Shown here: one piece after another, positions 16,580-24,174 of the stretch
How positions within the stretch are numbered: position 1 is the first letter of the stretch
Layout of the letters: each line of letters opens with the position of its first letter
NCBI GenBank assembly: GCA_015063745.1
Contig: SVTO01000024.1
Coordinates: 1 to 39,533, forward strand
DNA length: 39,533 nt
Direction: 5' to 3'
DNA from: Oscillospiraceae bacterium
GTDB taxonomy: Bacteria > Bacillota > Clostridia > Oscillospirales > CAG-272
The notes under the pieces: generated by a model
What the model saw: only the letters and a program-made list of their open reading frames with translations
Database searches by the model: none
What the model was told of the DNA's origin: nothing
Made by a program: the position numbers and the translations under genes

Positions 16580-17992
16580 TTACTGTATTTCCCGGGCTTC
16601 CAGGGAGAACGTGGTAGCCGCGGTGATCTCCACATCCGTGAAGGTACCGATTTTGGATTTGTCCCCGATGAAATGGATCGGACGGACAATGTCCCCTCTG
16701 CCGGTCAGCACATTGTCGTCGGTCTTGCTGGTGCCTTCCACCAGAACACGGACCTTTCTGCCCACAAAGCGGCTGTTGCGCTCGTCGGAAATGGCGTTCT
16801 GCAGAGCCAGCAGTCTTTCAAACCGTTCCGTAGAAACCTCATGGGGGATCTGGTCGGGCATTTCCGCGGCGGGCGTGCCGATACGGGGGGAATAGATGAA
16901 GGAGAAGATCATGTCGTAGCGGACATAGGACAGCATATCCAGTGTCGCGGTGAAATCTTCTTCCGTTTCCCCGGGAAAGCCCACGATAATATCGGAGGTC
17001 AGGCTGATGTCCGGTACGGCCGCACGCATTTTATCGATCAGGGAACAATAGTATTCCGCAGTATACCGTCTGTTCATACGCTTCAGTATTGCATTGGAGC
17101 CGGATTGTACGGGCAGATGGAGATGCCGCACGATTTTTTCCTCCGTGGCGATGGCTTCGATGAGTCGGTCGGAGGCATCCTTGGGGTGGCTGGTCATGAA
17201 GCGCACTCTGAAGTCTCCCGGCAGTGCGCATACACGGTGGAGAACATCGGCAAAATCATACCCTTCGGTCAGATCCTTGCCGTAGGAGTTCACGTTCTGG
17301 CCGAGTAAGGTAATGTCCTTCGCACCGTCGGCGATGAGCATTTTTGCTTCTTCCACAATATCGTCCATCTTACGGCTGCGCTCCCGTCCTCTTACGTAGG
17401 GAACGATGCAGTAGGAGCAGAAATTGTTGCATCCGTACATAACGGACAGCCAGGCCATGTGCTTCTGTTCTCTGGCCAGCGGCAGTCCTTCGGCGATGGC
17501 GTATTCTTCGCTGTGGATAAACTGCCGACGGGAATTTTCAACCGCAGCCTTTATCAGTGAAGGCAGGCGGTGAATGGCGCCGGTATCGAAGGTGAAGGAA
17601 ACATAGGGGTAACTGTTTTTCAGCTTGTCGGAGCGGTGATTCTGGGTGACCATACAGCCGCCCACACCGATGATAAGCCCCGGATTCCTGTCACGGATGT
17701 GCTTGTACTGCCCGATGATGGACAGTGCCTTTTTCTCGGCGTGTTCTCTGATGGCACAGGTGTTGACCAGAATCAGATCCGCGTCGTCCGGTGTGTCGGT
17801 TTTTGTATATCCCATTGAAACGGCAAGTCCGGCCAGCCGTTCACTGTCGGCTTCGTTCTGCTGACAGCCGAAGGTCTGGACGAAATACCGCGGGGCATTG
17901 TCACCGCATCTGCCGAGGGAGAGAAAATGCGCTCTGACAGCTTCTGCGGCGGATAATTCTTCCTGTATAAGAGCAGGGGAGAGATGTGTCAT
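16580..17992 (-). CDS. miaB: tRNA-2-methylthio-N6-dimethylallyladenosine synthase
   Basis: A radical-SAM methylthiotransferase that adds the 2-methylthio group to i6A37 of tRNA. The 470-residue protein has the UPF0004 domain with auxiliary-cluster cysteines Cys43, Cys79 and Cys113 (TFGCQQNE, NTCAIRE, GGCM), the radical-SAM motif CNNFCSYC (Cys188, 192, 195), HLPVQSGSN, GFPGETEEDF, and a C-terminal TRAM domain (about 400-465). The first ~34 residues are a family-typical extension. GAAAGG lies upstream of ATG 17992. It is tightly packed after apbE (31 bp) and before the ylbF-like gene. The partner prenyltransferase MiaA is not in the window. Confidence 0.95.
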   Translation of the reverse strand: MTHLSPALIQEELSAAEAVRAHFLSLGRCGDNAPRYFVQTFGCQQNEADSERLAGLAVSMGYTKTDTPDDADLILVNTCAIREHAEKKALSIIGQYKHIRDRNPGLIIGVGGCMVTQNHRSDKLKNSYPYVSFTFDTGAIHRLPSLIKAAVENSRRQFIHSEEYAIAEGLPLAREQKHMAWLSVMYGCNNFCSYCIVPYVRGRERSRKMDDIVEEAKMLIADGAKDITLLGQNVNSYGKDLTEGYDFADVLHRVCALPGDFRVRFMTSHPKDASDRLIEAIATEEKIVRHLHLPVQSGSNAILKRMNRRYTAEYYCSLIDKMRAAVPDISLTSDIIVGFPGETEEDFTATLDMLSYVRYDMIFSFIYSPRIGTPAAEMPDQIPHEVSTERFERLLALQNAISDERNSRFVGRKVRVLVEGTSKTDDNVLTGRGDIVRPIHFIGDKSKIGTFTDVEITAATTFSLEAREIQ

Positions 17993-18023
17993 GTTGCAGA
18001 TGCCTTTCTGAAAATGGGTGTGA

Positions 18024-19064
18024 TCATTCGGCTAAGGTATACTTGGAGGCGGTCAGCTCAAACAGCTCCATCTCCCGGATACCGTCGGTCATATGGATCT
18101 CATAATCTTCCGTGATGAAAATCGCTTCAAAGGAAATGCTGCCTTCCGCATAGAATTCCATGGCCTTGTCCAGACCCATGACAAACAGGGCAGTGGACAG
18201 CGCATCGGCGGAAGCACCGTTCTGGGTGTAGCAGACCACGCTGGTCAGACCGTTGTCTGCGGGATAGCCGGTTGCGGGATTGATGATGTGGTGGTATCTT
18301 TCGCCGCCTTCTTCAAAATAGCGCTCGTAGTCACCGGATACGGATACAAAACCGCCGCCGGCATAGAGATAACCCACGATTCCATCGGTGTTTCTGGGAT
18401 CCTTGATACCGATCTTGTAGGGCGTTTCGTTGCCCTTGGAGCCGAATACACCGATATTGCCGCCCATGGAAACGATGCCGTAGGGGATGTCGGTGCTGCT
18501 CAGATAGGTGAGGAGCGCCTGCAGAGTATATCCTTTGCCCACACCGCCCAGGTCGATCCGGGTGAGGGGATCCTTCTTTTCGATCGTGGTACCGTCAACG
18601 GAGAGGTTGTTTATACCGATATGCTTCATGGCTTCACGGATGTCGCCTCTGGAGGGTACGGGACCGCCGCCGGTCACATTCCAGAGATTTGTCAGAGAAC
18701 CGACAGTGGGATCATAGGCACCTTCGGTCAGCACGGCGATCTGGAATGCGGTATCCAGTACGTTCAGCAGCAGGGGATTGTTGCCGACCTGCATCTGGAT
18801 ATCCTTGTTCAGGTTGGCAGCATCGCTGTTTTCTTCGTGGATGGAGAGAACCTTCTCATAGGATGCCACCAGCTGCTGGCACTGTTCGGCAGCTTCGGCC
18901 AGAACCTCCGCGGATACACCCTTGGATGCCAGACGCAGGGTAATAACGGTGTCCATACCCGTGAATACGGTGTCGGCATAGTGGGCTTCCTGAGTGCAGG
19001 AGGACAGACAGCAGAGAAGTGTGATCATCGCCAGTACGGCGGAAAGCAATCTTGTTTTTTTCAT
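18024..19064 (-). CDS. apbE: ApbE lipoprotein, FAD:protein FMN transferase
   Basis: ApbE attaches FMN covalently to Thr of exported proteins or Rnf/Nqr subunits. The 346-residue product starts with a lipoprotein signal ending in LSSC (Cys23), so it is probably tethered outside the membrane. It has the family segments TGMDTVITLRL near the start, AYDPTVGSLTNLW, RIDLGGVGKGYTLQ, SMGGNIGVFG, HHIINPATGYPA and SADALSTALFVMG. ATG 19064 is preferred because AAGGT lies 6-7 bp ahead; an in-frame TTG at 19070 would overlap that site. No FMN-binding target protein is encoded in the window. It forms one transcript with the Gx and NusG_II genes. Confidence 0.93.
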   Translation of the reverse strand: MKKTRLLSAVLAMITLLCCLSSCTQEAHYADTVFTGMDTVITLRLASKGVSAEVLAEAAEQCQQLVASYEKVLSIHEENSDAANLNKDIQMQVGNNPLLLNVLDTAFQIAVLTEGAYDPTVGSLTNLWNVTGGGPVPSRGDIREAMKHIGINNLSVDGTTIEKKDPLTRIDLGGVGKGYTLQALLTYLSSTDIPYGIVSMGGNIGVFGSKGNETPYKIGIKDPRNTDGIVGYLYAGGGFVSVSGDYERYFEEGGERYHHIINPATGYPADNGLTSVVCYTQNGASADALSTALFVMGLDKAMEFYAEGSISFEAIFITEDYEIHMTDGIREMELFELTASKYTLAE

Positions 19065-19091
19065 TTTCAACCTTCTTTACAGCAATGAATT

Positions 19092-19631
19092 TTATATGCG
19101 GGAATGTTTTTCGGAGAGAAGGGGCAGTCTCGGGGAGATGCGGAACAGCAGAAGGCCGTTCACAAACCCGAACAGCAGGGATGCCGCCGCCAGAAAAGGT
19201 GCATAAGTGGTCAGAAGCGCCATTCCGCTGCCCATGATGCATACCGCACAGAACAGCTGTCCGGCGGAGTGGCCCATGGCGCAGAGAACGGAGATGCCCA
19301 CAAAACTGAAGGTGCTGCCAAGCCGTTTGCAGAGGGTCAGGATCAGCAGTACCGTAATGCCGCCGCAGAGGGAGAAGAAAAAGGAGGTGACATTCCCGAA
19401 CAGTATCCCCATCAGCAGTACGCGGGCGAGGGATACGGCGAATGCGGCAGGCAGCCCCAGACGGAAAGCACAGTCCATAACGGCAAGATTGGCCAGTCCC
19501 AGCTTGAACCCGGGCAGGGGAATCGCGGCCGTCAGCGGAAGCAGCACTTCCACAAAGGAAAGCATCAGTGCAAGGGCTGTGTACATGGCGCAGTACAGCA
19601 CCTGTTTTACAAAACGATCTTTAGCCCACAC
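19092..19631 (-). CDS. Gx-type membrane protein (heptaprenyl diphosphate synthase component I family)
   Basis: A 179-residue integral membrane protein with about five hydrophobic segments and the signature LPGFKLGLANLA plus LARVLLMGILFG. This is the Gx_transp family, often annotated as heptaprenyl diphosphate synthase component I and structurally like ECF substrate-binding subunits. No polyprenyl synthase catalytic subunit is nearby, so a transport-like role fits as well. The GTG at 19631 is chosen: AGGAGG stands exactly 6 bp ahead. An in-frame ATG at 19646 is possible but has a poorer site. Either start overlaps the end of the NusG_II gene (11 or 26 bp), implying coupling. Confidence 0.82.
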   Translation of the reverse strand: MWAKDRFVKQVLYCAMYTALALMLSFVEVLLPLTAAIPLPGFKLGLANLAVMDCAFRLGLPAAFAVSLARVLLMGILFGNVTSFFFSLCGGITVLLILTLCKRLGSTFSFVGISVLCAMGHSAGQLFCAVCIMGSGMALLTTYAPFLAAASLLFGFVNGLLLFRISPRLPLLSEKHSRI

Positions 19632-19995
19632 GGAAATCCTCCTCATCCCCGGTGTCTCCCGTGATCTGCAGGATGACACCTGCCGGAATACAAGCCACCG
19701 CCTGTCCGCTTTTTGAGATAAAACCCGTATGTACGCAGACCTGATCGGGACAGTCGGAAGAGATAACTGCCGCCCTGCCGTCACGGATTTCCACAGTCAG
19801 TAAGTAACCGTTGTTTTCGATCGCAACCACCCGGTCTTCACTGAGGGAAAAATGCTTTTCCGTTTCGCCGAATGAAAGGATGCAGGTGTCTCCCGCACGG
19901 CCGGAAAAGGGACGCAGAGCAAAGAATACAACCAGAAGAAAAGCGATGGTCAGCACCAGTATATCTCCGATGGTAATACGTTTTGCCGGCATCAT
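19621..19995 (-). CDS. NusG domain II-containing exported protein
   Basis: The 124-residue protein has one N-terminal membrane anchor (about 11-28) and an extracytoplasmic NusG_II (PF07009-type) domain. The conserved part is SSDCPDQVCVHTGFI followed by AVACIPAGVI (Cys82, Cys87, Cys102). Its role is not established, but the family is repeatedly found beside Gx and ApbE genes in anaerobic Bacillota, suggesting a redox or quinone-related membrane function. The ATG at 19995 follows GGGGAG by 6 bp; a longer frame starting in the leader lacks a ribosome site. First gene of the long leftward operon. Confidence 0.85.
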   Translation of the reverse strand: MMPAKRITIGDILVLTIAFLLVVFFALRPFSGRAGDTCILSFGETEKHFSLSEDRVVAIENNGYLLTVEIRDGRAAVISSDCPDQVCVHTGFISKSGQAVACIPAGVILQITGDTGDEEDFRVG

Positions 19996-20043
19996 GATTT
20001 TCTCCCCTTTTTGTATTCGCAAAGGCATAAATAATCACCTTAT

Positions 20044-20073
20044 ATTATACACCATAACGTGGTCGGATGTCAA
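20044..20073 (-). promoter_or_regulatory. Promoter of the NusG_II-Gx-apbE-miaB operon
   Basis: Minus strand TTGACA (20068-20073), 18 bp, TATAAT (20044-20049), about 40 bp upstream of ATG 19995. Both hexamers are perfect. No equally good promoter was found further down the run to 8999. Confidence 0.82.
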
Positions 20074-20108
20074 TATTTTTTAATACATACAGAAAAAATA
20101 GGAAAAAG

Positions 20109-21260
20109 TTATTTGCCCAGACAGCCATAAAGAACATTGCGTAGTCTGGAGTGGAAATAGATCTCCTGATTGTTCAGCATATGATGGGCATAGACCATGG
20201 CCAGTCTGTTGGAGGGATCGATGAGGATGTAGGAACCGGCCGCACCGCCCCAGCCGAATTCACCGACGGGAGAATTGGCGCCGCCCAGCACGGGATCCGC
20301 CATGGTACGCACGCCCAGTCCGTAGCCGTAGCCGACATACCAGTACAGCTTTTCATTGAAATCCAGCTGCTGTTTTCCGGTGAGGAAATTGGTCTGCATG
20401 AGGCGGATTGTGTGTTCGGAGAGAATATGCTCGCCGTTTTTCGCTTTTCCGTAATGGGCAAGTGCATCGGCGAAGGTCATGTAGTCGTCAATGGTGGATA
20501 CAACCCCCGCCCCGCCGGAATCGAAATCGGGACCGAGCATATAGGAGCAGGTATTGTTGGTGGGGACGGCTTTGTTGATATCATCACGGTAATTGTACTG
20601 CACAGCCATGCGGGAGAGCTTGTCCTGCGGTGGCATATTGTAGCAGGTGTCGTGCATTTCCAGAGGATCAAAGAGCATCTTTTTTGCATACTGACGCAGC
20701 GGCATACCGGCCACAACCTCGATCATACCGGCCAGAATATCGTGGCAGATACTGTATTCCCAGCCCGTACCGGGTTCGAAATGGATGGGATTTTCGGCAA
20801 GCGCCCGGACCACTTCTCTGGTGGGGCATCTGCCGCCTGTGTTCTTTTTCACTTCCTGTACGGCAGGGGTGAAGAAATCGTAAGCAAAACCGGCGGACAT
20901 ATTGAACAGATGCTTTACCAGAATGGGATTTTTCGGTTCCGTATAGTTCTTGTATCCGTTTTCGTCCTGCACTTCCAGCAGTACATTTTTGTATTCCGGC
21001 AGGTATTCGTACAGGGGATCGTTCAGATGAAAAAGCCCCCGTTCGTACAGTATAAGCCCAAGCGTACAGGTGATCAGCTTGGAGGCGGACCACATATAAT
21101 ATAACTCGTCTCCGCGCATTTTCCGCCCGGTTTCCATGTCTGCATAACCGCACTGATGGCGGTAAACATCGTTGTGATCCATGCGAACCAGACAGTCGTT
21201 TCCGGGCACCTTCCACTGTACCAGATGCTCCTGAAAACCGCGGAGTGCGTCAAAATTCAT
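20109..21260 (-). CDS. Beta-lactamase-fold serine hydrolase
   Basis: The 383-residue protein belongs to the class C beta-lactamase/esterase superfamily (COG1680 type). It has the catalytic SxxK motif SASK (Ser58, Lys61) in YYMWSASKLIT, a Tyr-Ser motif in WEYSICHD in place of YxN, and a GGAAGSY region in place of KTG. There is no signal peptide, which argues against a periplasmic antibiotic-resistance enzyme and for an intracellular esterase or peptidase. Substrate unknown. AAAGGAGAT precedes ATG 21260. It has no obvious own promoter; two hairpins lie between it and the upstream G5-3D gene, and no terminator is visible after its stop. Confidence 0.85.
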   Translation of the reverse strand: MNFDALRGFQEHLVQWKVPGNDCLVRMDHNDVYRHQCGYADMETGRKMRGDELYYMWSASKLITCTLGLILYERGLFHLNDPLYEYLPEYKNVLLEVQDENGYKNYTEPKNPILVKHLFNMSAGFAYDFFTPAVQEVKKNTGGRCPTREVVRALAENPIHFEPGTGWEYSICHDILAGMIEVVAGMPLRQYAKKMLFDPLEMHDTCYNMPPQDKLSRMAVQYNYRDDINKAVPTNNTCSYMLGPDFDSGGAGVVSTIDDYMTFADALAHYGKAKNGEHILSEHTIRLMQTNFLTGKQQLDFNEKLYWYVGYGYGLGVRTMADPVLGGANSPVGEFGWGGAAGSYILIDPSNRLAMVYAHHMLNNQEIYFHSRLRNVLYGCLGK

Positions 21261-21292
21261 GGTAAAATCTCCTTTGCGTGGTTTTGAGAGGT

Positions 21293-21314
21293 TTTACGGA
21301 ATGGTGTCCGTAAA
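21293..21314 (-). promoter_or_regulatory. Leader hairpin of the serine hydrolase gene
   Basis: Perfect 8-bp stem TTTACGGA (21293-21300) / TCCGTAAA (21307-21314) with a 6-nt loop, 33 bp upstream of the start codon. It lacks a T-run, so it is more likely an RNA-stability or leader structure than a terminator. Confidence 0.45.
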
Positions 21315-21321
21315 TTCTTCT

Positions 21322-21351
21322 GGGGAGGAACTTTCGAAAAAGCACCTCCCC
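21322..21351 (-). terminator. GC-rich hairpin after the G5-3D gene
   Basis: GGGGAGG (21322-21328) pairs with CCTCCCC (21345-21351). The inner CTTT and AAAG can also pair. It sits 22 bp past the stop of the G5-3D gene but has no T-run on the exit side, so termination may be weak. It is similar in sequence to the hairpin at 16085-16115. Confidence 0.45.
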
Positions 21352-21372
21352 GGGAAGATCAAATATGAAAAA

Positions 21373-22881
21373 TCAGTCCAGATAATAAATCCGCATATCG
21401 TAGTGGTAACCGGTGTGGGCAAATGCGGGCAACTGGGGATTGTTGGCGCCGATCCAGATATCGACTTCCCAGCCTTTGATCAGAGAACCGGTATCCGCAG
21501 CGGTACGTACGCCGAAATCGTATTTGTCATTCTTGACATATACTTTCGTACCCAGCGGGATGTATTTCGGGTCAACGGCGATAACGGATTCGTCGGCGTT
21601 GTAACCCAGATATGTAGGTCCTTCCAGATTGTAGTATGTGGCGTTTACCACACGGTAGTAGGAATAGCTGTAGGTCTTGCCGTCGTTTCCGGTAATGGTA
21701 CCGCCCACGCCGAGCCGGGAGATCTCATTCACGGGATATACGTCAATGACTTCGCTGACCAGAGTGCGGCCGGTTTCCTGACCGTTGATCAGTTCAACGG
21801 AATAGGTCAGGGTCTTTGAGCCATCCTTGCCTTCCTGGGATACTTCCTTGGTACCTCTCGGAATGGTCTGTACATTGACAACCTCGGCTTCGAAAGGAAT
21901 AACCACGGTTTCGGTTACGGTCTGATAGAGAACCGTATCCACGGAAAGACTTGTGTCTTCTGTGAATGTGGTATCCATACCGCAGGGGAACAGGTCACTT
22001 TCTCTGGGAGTATAACCCACTTCCTCCAGCAGGGCTTCCAGCGTAATGGCGGAGGTGGAGACGGAAATGCTTTCTCTGTCAAAGAAATCAATATTGACAA
22101 TGAACTTTGCCGCAATGGGCTGGGGGGCTGCGGTTTCGTCGCCGGCGGGCAGACCGCGGATCTGTTCATCCGTCAGCTCGGTCAGCACGGTGGCATTTTC
22201 CGCAGCGGCTTCGGACATCATGAAATCGGGTGCATAGTTCTGCTTGGCGGACAGGGTCACGGGCAGAAGAATGCAGAGTGCAACCACAGCAAATACGGAG
22301 CAAAGTGCGGGAATTACCGCCTTCGGGAACTTCTGCAGACGTTCGGTGACTGCTGCCGGGATGATACAGGGGATTTTGTTTTCCGCTTCGGTATTCTTCT
22401 CTTCGGGAACGGCGGGAGAAGCGGTCTTTACGGGACGTTCGATGACGGTGGTAACGGCATCATCATCGGGAACAGCGGTCTTTTCGGCCAGGCGGGTCAG
22501 TGCCGCGCGGTCTACCGTGATGGTGTTTTCCGCAGGATCGGCGACGGCTTCCGGTGCGGGACGTCTGGCGGCTCGGGTGGGAATACCGCTGGCGATGGCA
22601 CGGTTGGCATCCGGCGTGCGGGTCTGGGTCACGGTGCCGGAGTGCTTGGCCGGAGTGGGGGATGACGGACGGGGACGTACGGGTACCTCACCGCGGCGCA
22701 TATAACCGGGGATGGCTGTGTCATCCTTGGGACGGCGGTTGGCGGCAGGCGGCACGGTTTTTCCGGCATCCTTGCGGGTGGGGAAGCCCTGCTGCACGCT
22801 GCGGCGTTCTTCCGGCGTCATACTGTCACGTCGTGTACGCTGGGACTGCTGTATGGTTTCGGTCGGACGTTTGTTATCCAA
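21373..22881 (-). CDS. G5 and 3D domain cell-wall protein (YabE-like)
   Basis: A 502-residue membrane-anchored protein. Residues 1-187 are a basic, Pro/Arg-rich and probably disordered cytoplasmic tail; one membrane helix follows at about 188-210. The exported part has a linker, a segment like the YabE/Rpf DUF348 repeat (about 258-316), a G5 domain (about 317-384, TVTETVVIPF to VSEVIDVYPV) and a 3D domain (about 408-482: ATYYN, AVDPKYIPLGTKVYV, AADTGSLIKGWEVDIWIG) with the aspartates of an MltA-like lytic site. It probably cleaves or remodels peptidoglycan. The start is TTG at 22881, 7 bp after AAGGAAG; the next ATG lacks a ribosome site. Confidence 0.88.
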   Translation of the reverse strand: MDNKRPTETIQQSQRTRRDSMTPEERRSVQQGFPTRKDAGKTVPPAANRRPKDDTAIPGYMRRGEVPVRPRPSSPTPAKHSGTVTQTRTPDANRAIASGIPTRAARRPAPEAVADPAENTITVDRAALTRLAEKTAVPDDDAVTTVIERPVKTASPAVPEEKNTEAENKIPCIIPAAVTERLQKFPKAVIPALCSVFAVVALCILLPVTLSAKQNYAPDFMMSEAAAENATVLTELTDEQIRGLPAGDETAAPQPIAAKFIVNIDFFDRESISVSTSAITLEALLEEVGYTPRESDLFPCGMDTTFTEDTSLSVDTVLYQTVTETVVIPFEAEVVNVQTIPRGTKEVSQEGKDGSKTLTYSVELINGQETGRTLVSEVIDVYPVNEISRLGVGGTITGNDGKTYSYSYYRVVNATYYNLEGPTYLGYNADESVIAVDPKYIPLGTKVYVKNDKYDFGVRTAADTGSLIKGWEVDIWIGANNPQLPAFAHTGYHYDMRIYYLD

Positions 22882-22943
22882 GGGAAATCTTCCTTTCTTC
22901 TGGAAAAATTACGGTTCATTTCCGGAAAAATGGTCTGAACCTA

Positions 22944-22972
22944 TGTACAAACGGGGAAAAGTAATGTATAAT
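22944..22972 (+). promoter_or_regulatory. Possible promoter of the HAD phosphatase gene
   Basis: TGTACA (22944-22949), 17 bp, TATAAT (22967-22972). The -10 is perfect and the -35 is partial. It would give a leader of roughly 140 nt before ATG 23121. Confidence 0.42.
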
Positions 22973-23031
22973 ATTGGTATACAAACGGAAAAAACGGAAT
23001 TTGGCACTTACTTCCCACTGTACTAACAGAT

Positions 23032-23060
23032 AGTATACCACAAATTTTGGAAGAATGCAA
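23032..23060 (-). promoter_or_regulatory. Promoter of the G5-3D protein gene
   Basis: Minus strand TTGCAT (23055-23060), 17 bp, TATACT (23032-23037). Together with the plus-strand candidate at 22944-22972, this places two facing, overlapping transcription starts in the 239-bp strand-switch region. Confidence 0.6.
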
Positions 23061-23120
23061 GTCTCTGTTCATTATACCGGCATAAAGTAATATGAAAGAT
23101 GATACGGAAAAGGAAAATCT

Positions 23121-23936
23121 ATGGAAAACAAGAAAATCAGCCTGGAATCCCTCCATGGCAAGAAGGGTTTTATCTGTGATATGGACGGTGTTATCTACCA
23201 CGGCAACCGGCTTCTTCCCGGCGTGGCGGATTTTGTGACCTGGCTGCAGGAAAACAATAAAGAATTTCTGTTCCTGACCAACAGCAGCGAACGCTCTCCC
23301 AGAGAACTGTCCATCAAGCTGGCCCGCATGGGTCTGGACGTCAGCGAGGATCATTTCTATACCAGCGCTCTGGCCACCGCATCCTTCCTTGCGACCCAGT
23401 GTCCCGGCGGCAGTGTGTACGTTATCGGCGAACCCGGTCTGGTGAATGCCTTGTACGAAGCTGGCTTTGCCATGAACGATTATAACCCGGATTATGTGGT
23501 GTTGGGGGAAACCCGTTCCATCACCTATGAAAAGATCGAACATGCGGTCATGCTGGTACAGAAAGGTGCCAAGCTTATCGGTACCAACCCCGACCTGACC
23601 GGCCCCGCGGACGGAGGCATTGTTCCCGCCTGCCGTGCTCTGATTTCTCCTATCGCCCTTGCTACCGGACAGGAGCCTTATTTTGTAGGGAAGCCCAACC
23701 CTCTGATGATGCGTCACGCTCTGAAGAAGCTGGGTATTTCCCGCCGGGACGGTGCACTGATCGGTGACAGAATGGACACGGATATTATCGCCGGTATTGA
23801 AAGTGAACTGGATACGGTTCTGGTACTCTCCGGCGTATCTTCTCTGGAAACCATCCGTCAGTTCCCCTACCGACCCATGTACATCATGAACGGCGTCGGG
23901 GATATCTGCCGGGATGAAATCGAAGTACCGGTATAA
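23121..23936 (+). CDS. HAD-IIA family phosphatase (NagD-like)
   Basis: The 271-residue protein has the four HAD motifs: FICDMDGVIYHG (nucleophile Asp and acid Asp, residues 18-29), FLTNSS (49-54, motif II Thr/Ser), VGKPNPLMM (Lys motif III) and LIGDRMDTDIIAG (motif IV). The large cap between motifs II and III defines subclass IIA, as in NagD, PNPase and AraL. Members dephosphorylate sugar phosphates, glycolate phosphate or nucleotides; the substrate is not predictable. AAAGGA lies 8 bp before the ATG. It is a single-gene unit ending at a good terminator. Confidence 0.9.
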   Translation: MENKKISLESLHGKKGFICDMDGVIYHGNRLLPGVADFVTWLQENNKEFLFLTNSSERSPRELSIKLARMGLDVSEDHFYTSALATASFLATQCPGGSVYVIGEPGLVNALYEAGFAMNDYNPDYVVLGETRSITYEKIEHAVMLVQKGAKLIGTNPDLTGPADGGIVPACRALISPIALATGQEPYFVGKPNPLMMRHALKKLGISRRDGALIGDRMDTDIIAGIESELDTVLVLSGVSSLETIRQFPYRPMYIMNGVGDICRDEIEVPV

Positions 23937-23958
23937 GACGGCTCTCACAAACGGAACG

Positions 23959-23988
23959 GACAGGTCTGAACCACCTGTCTGTTTTTTT
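23959..23988 (+). terminator. Terminator of the HAD phosphatase gene
   Basis: GACAGGT (23959-23965) / ACCTGTC (23973-23979), loop 7 nt, followed by TG and seven T residues. Confidence 0.85.
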
Positions 23989-24083
23989 GTTTACAGAGGA
24001 TTTTTTCTTTCCACTAAAGAGAAAAATGTACCCTCCTGAGCAGTCGATTCCCCGGAAATCCCGCAGAATGTTTCCTTTTTGAC

Positions 24084-24112
24084 TTGTAATTTCCGGTATT
24101 TCATGGTACAAT
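24084..24112 (+). promoter_or_regulatory. Promoter of ftsK-tmk
   Basis: TTGTAA (24084-24089), 17 bp, TACAAT (24107-24112), about 60 bp before the ATG of ftsK. Moderate match. Confidence 0.6.
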
Positions 24113-24174
24113 ATATACTGGTAGTGTATTGTTATACGGTTATTAGAGAATGATACTGTTTGAAAGGATATAGT

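Noticed and set aside
20109..21260. Antibiotic-resistance beta-lactamase
   Set aside because: No signal peptide, and the second and third active-site motifs differ from class C lactamases; a generic serine hydrolase is safer.
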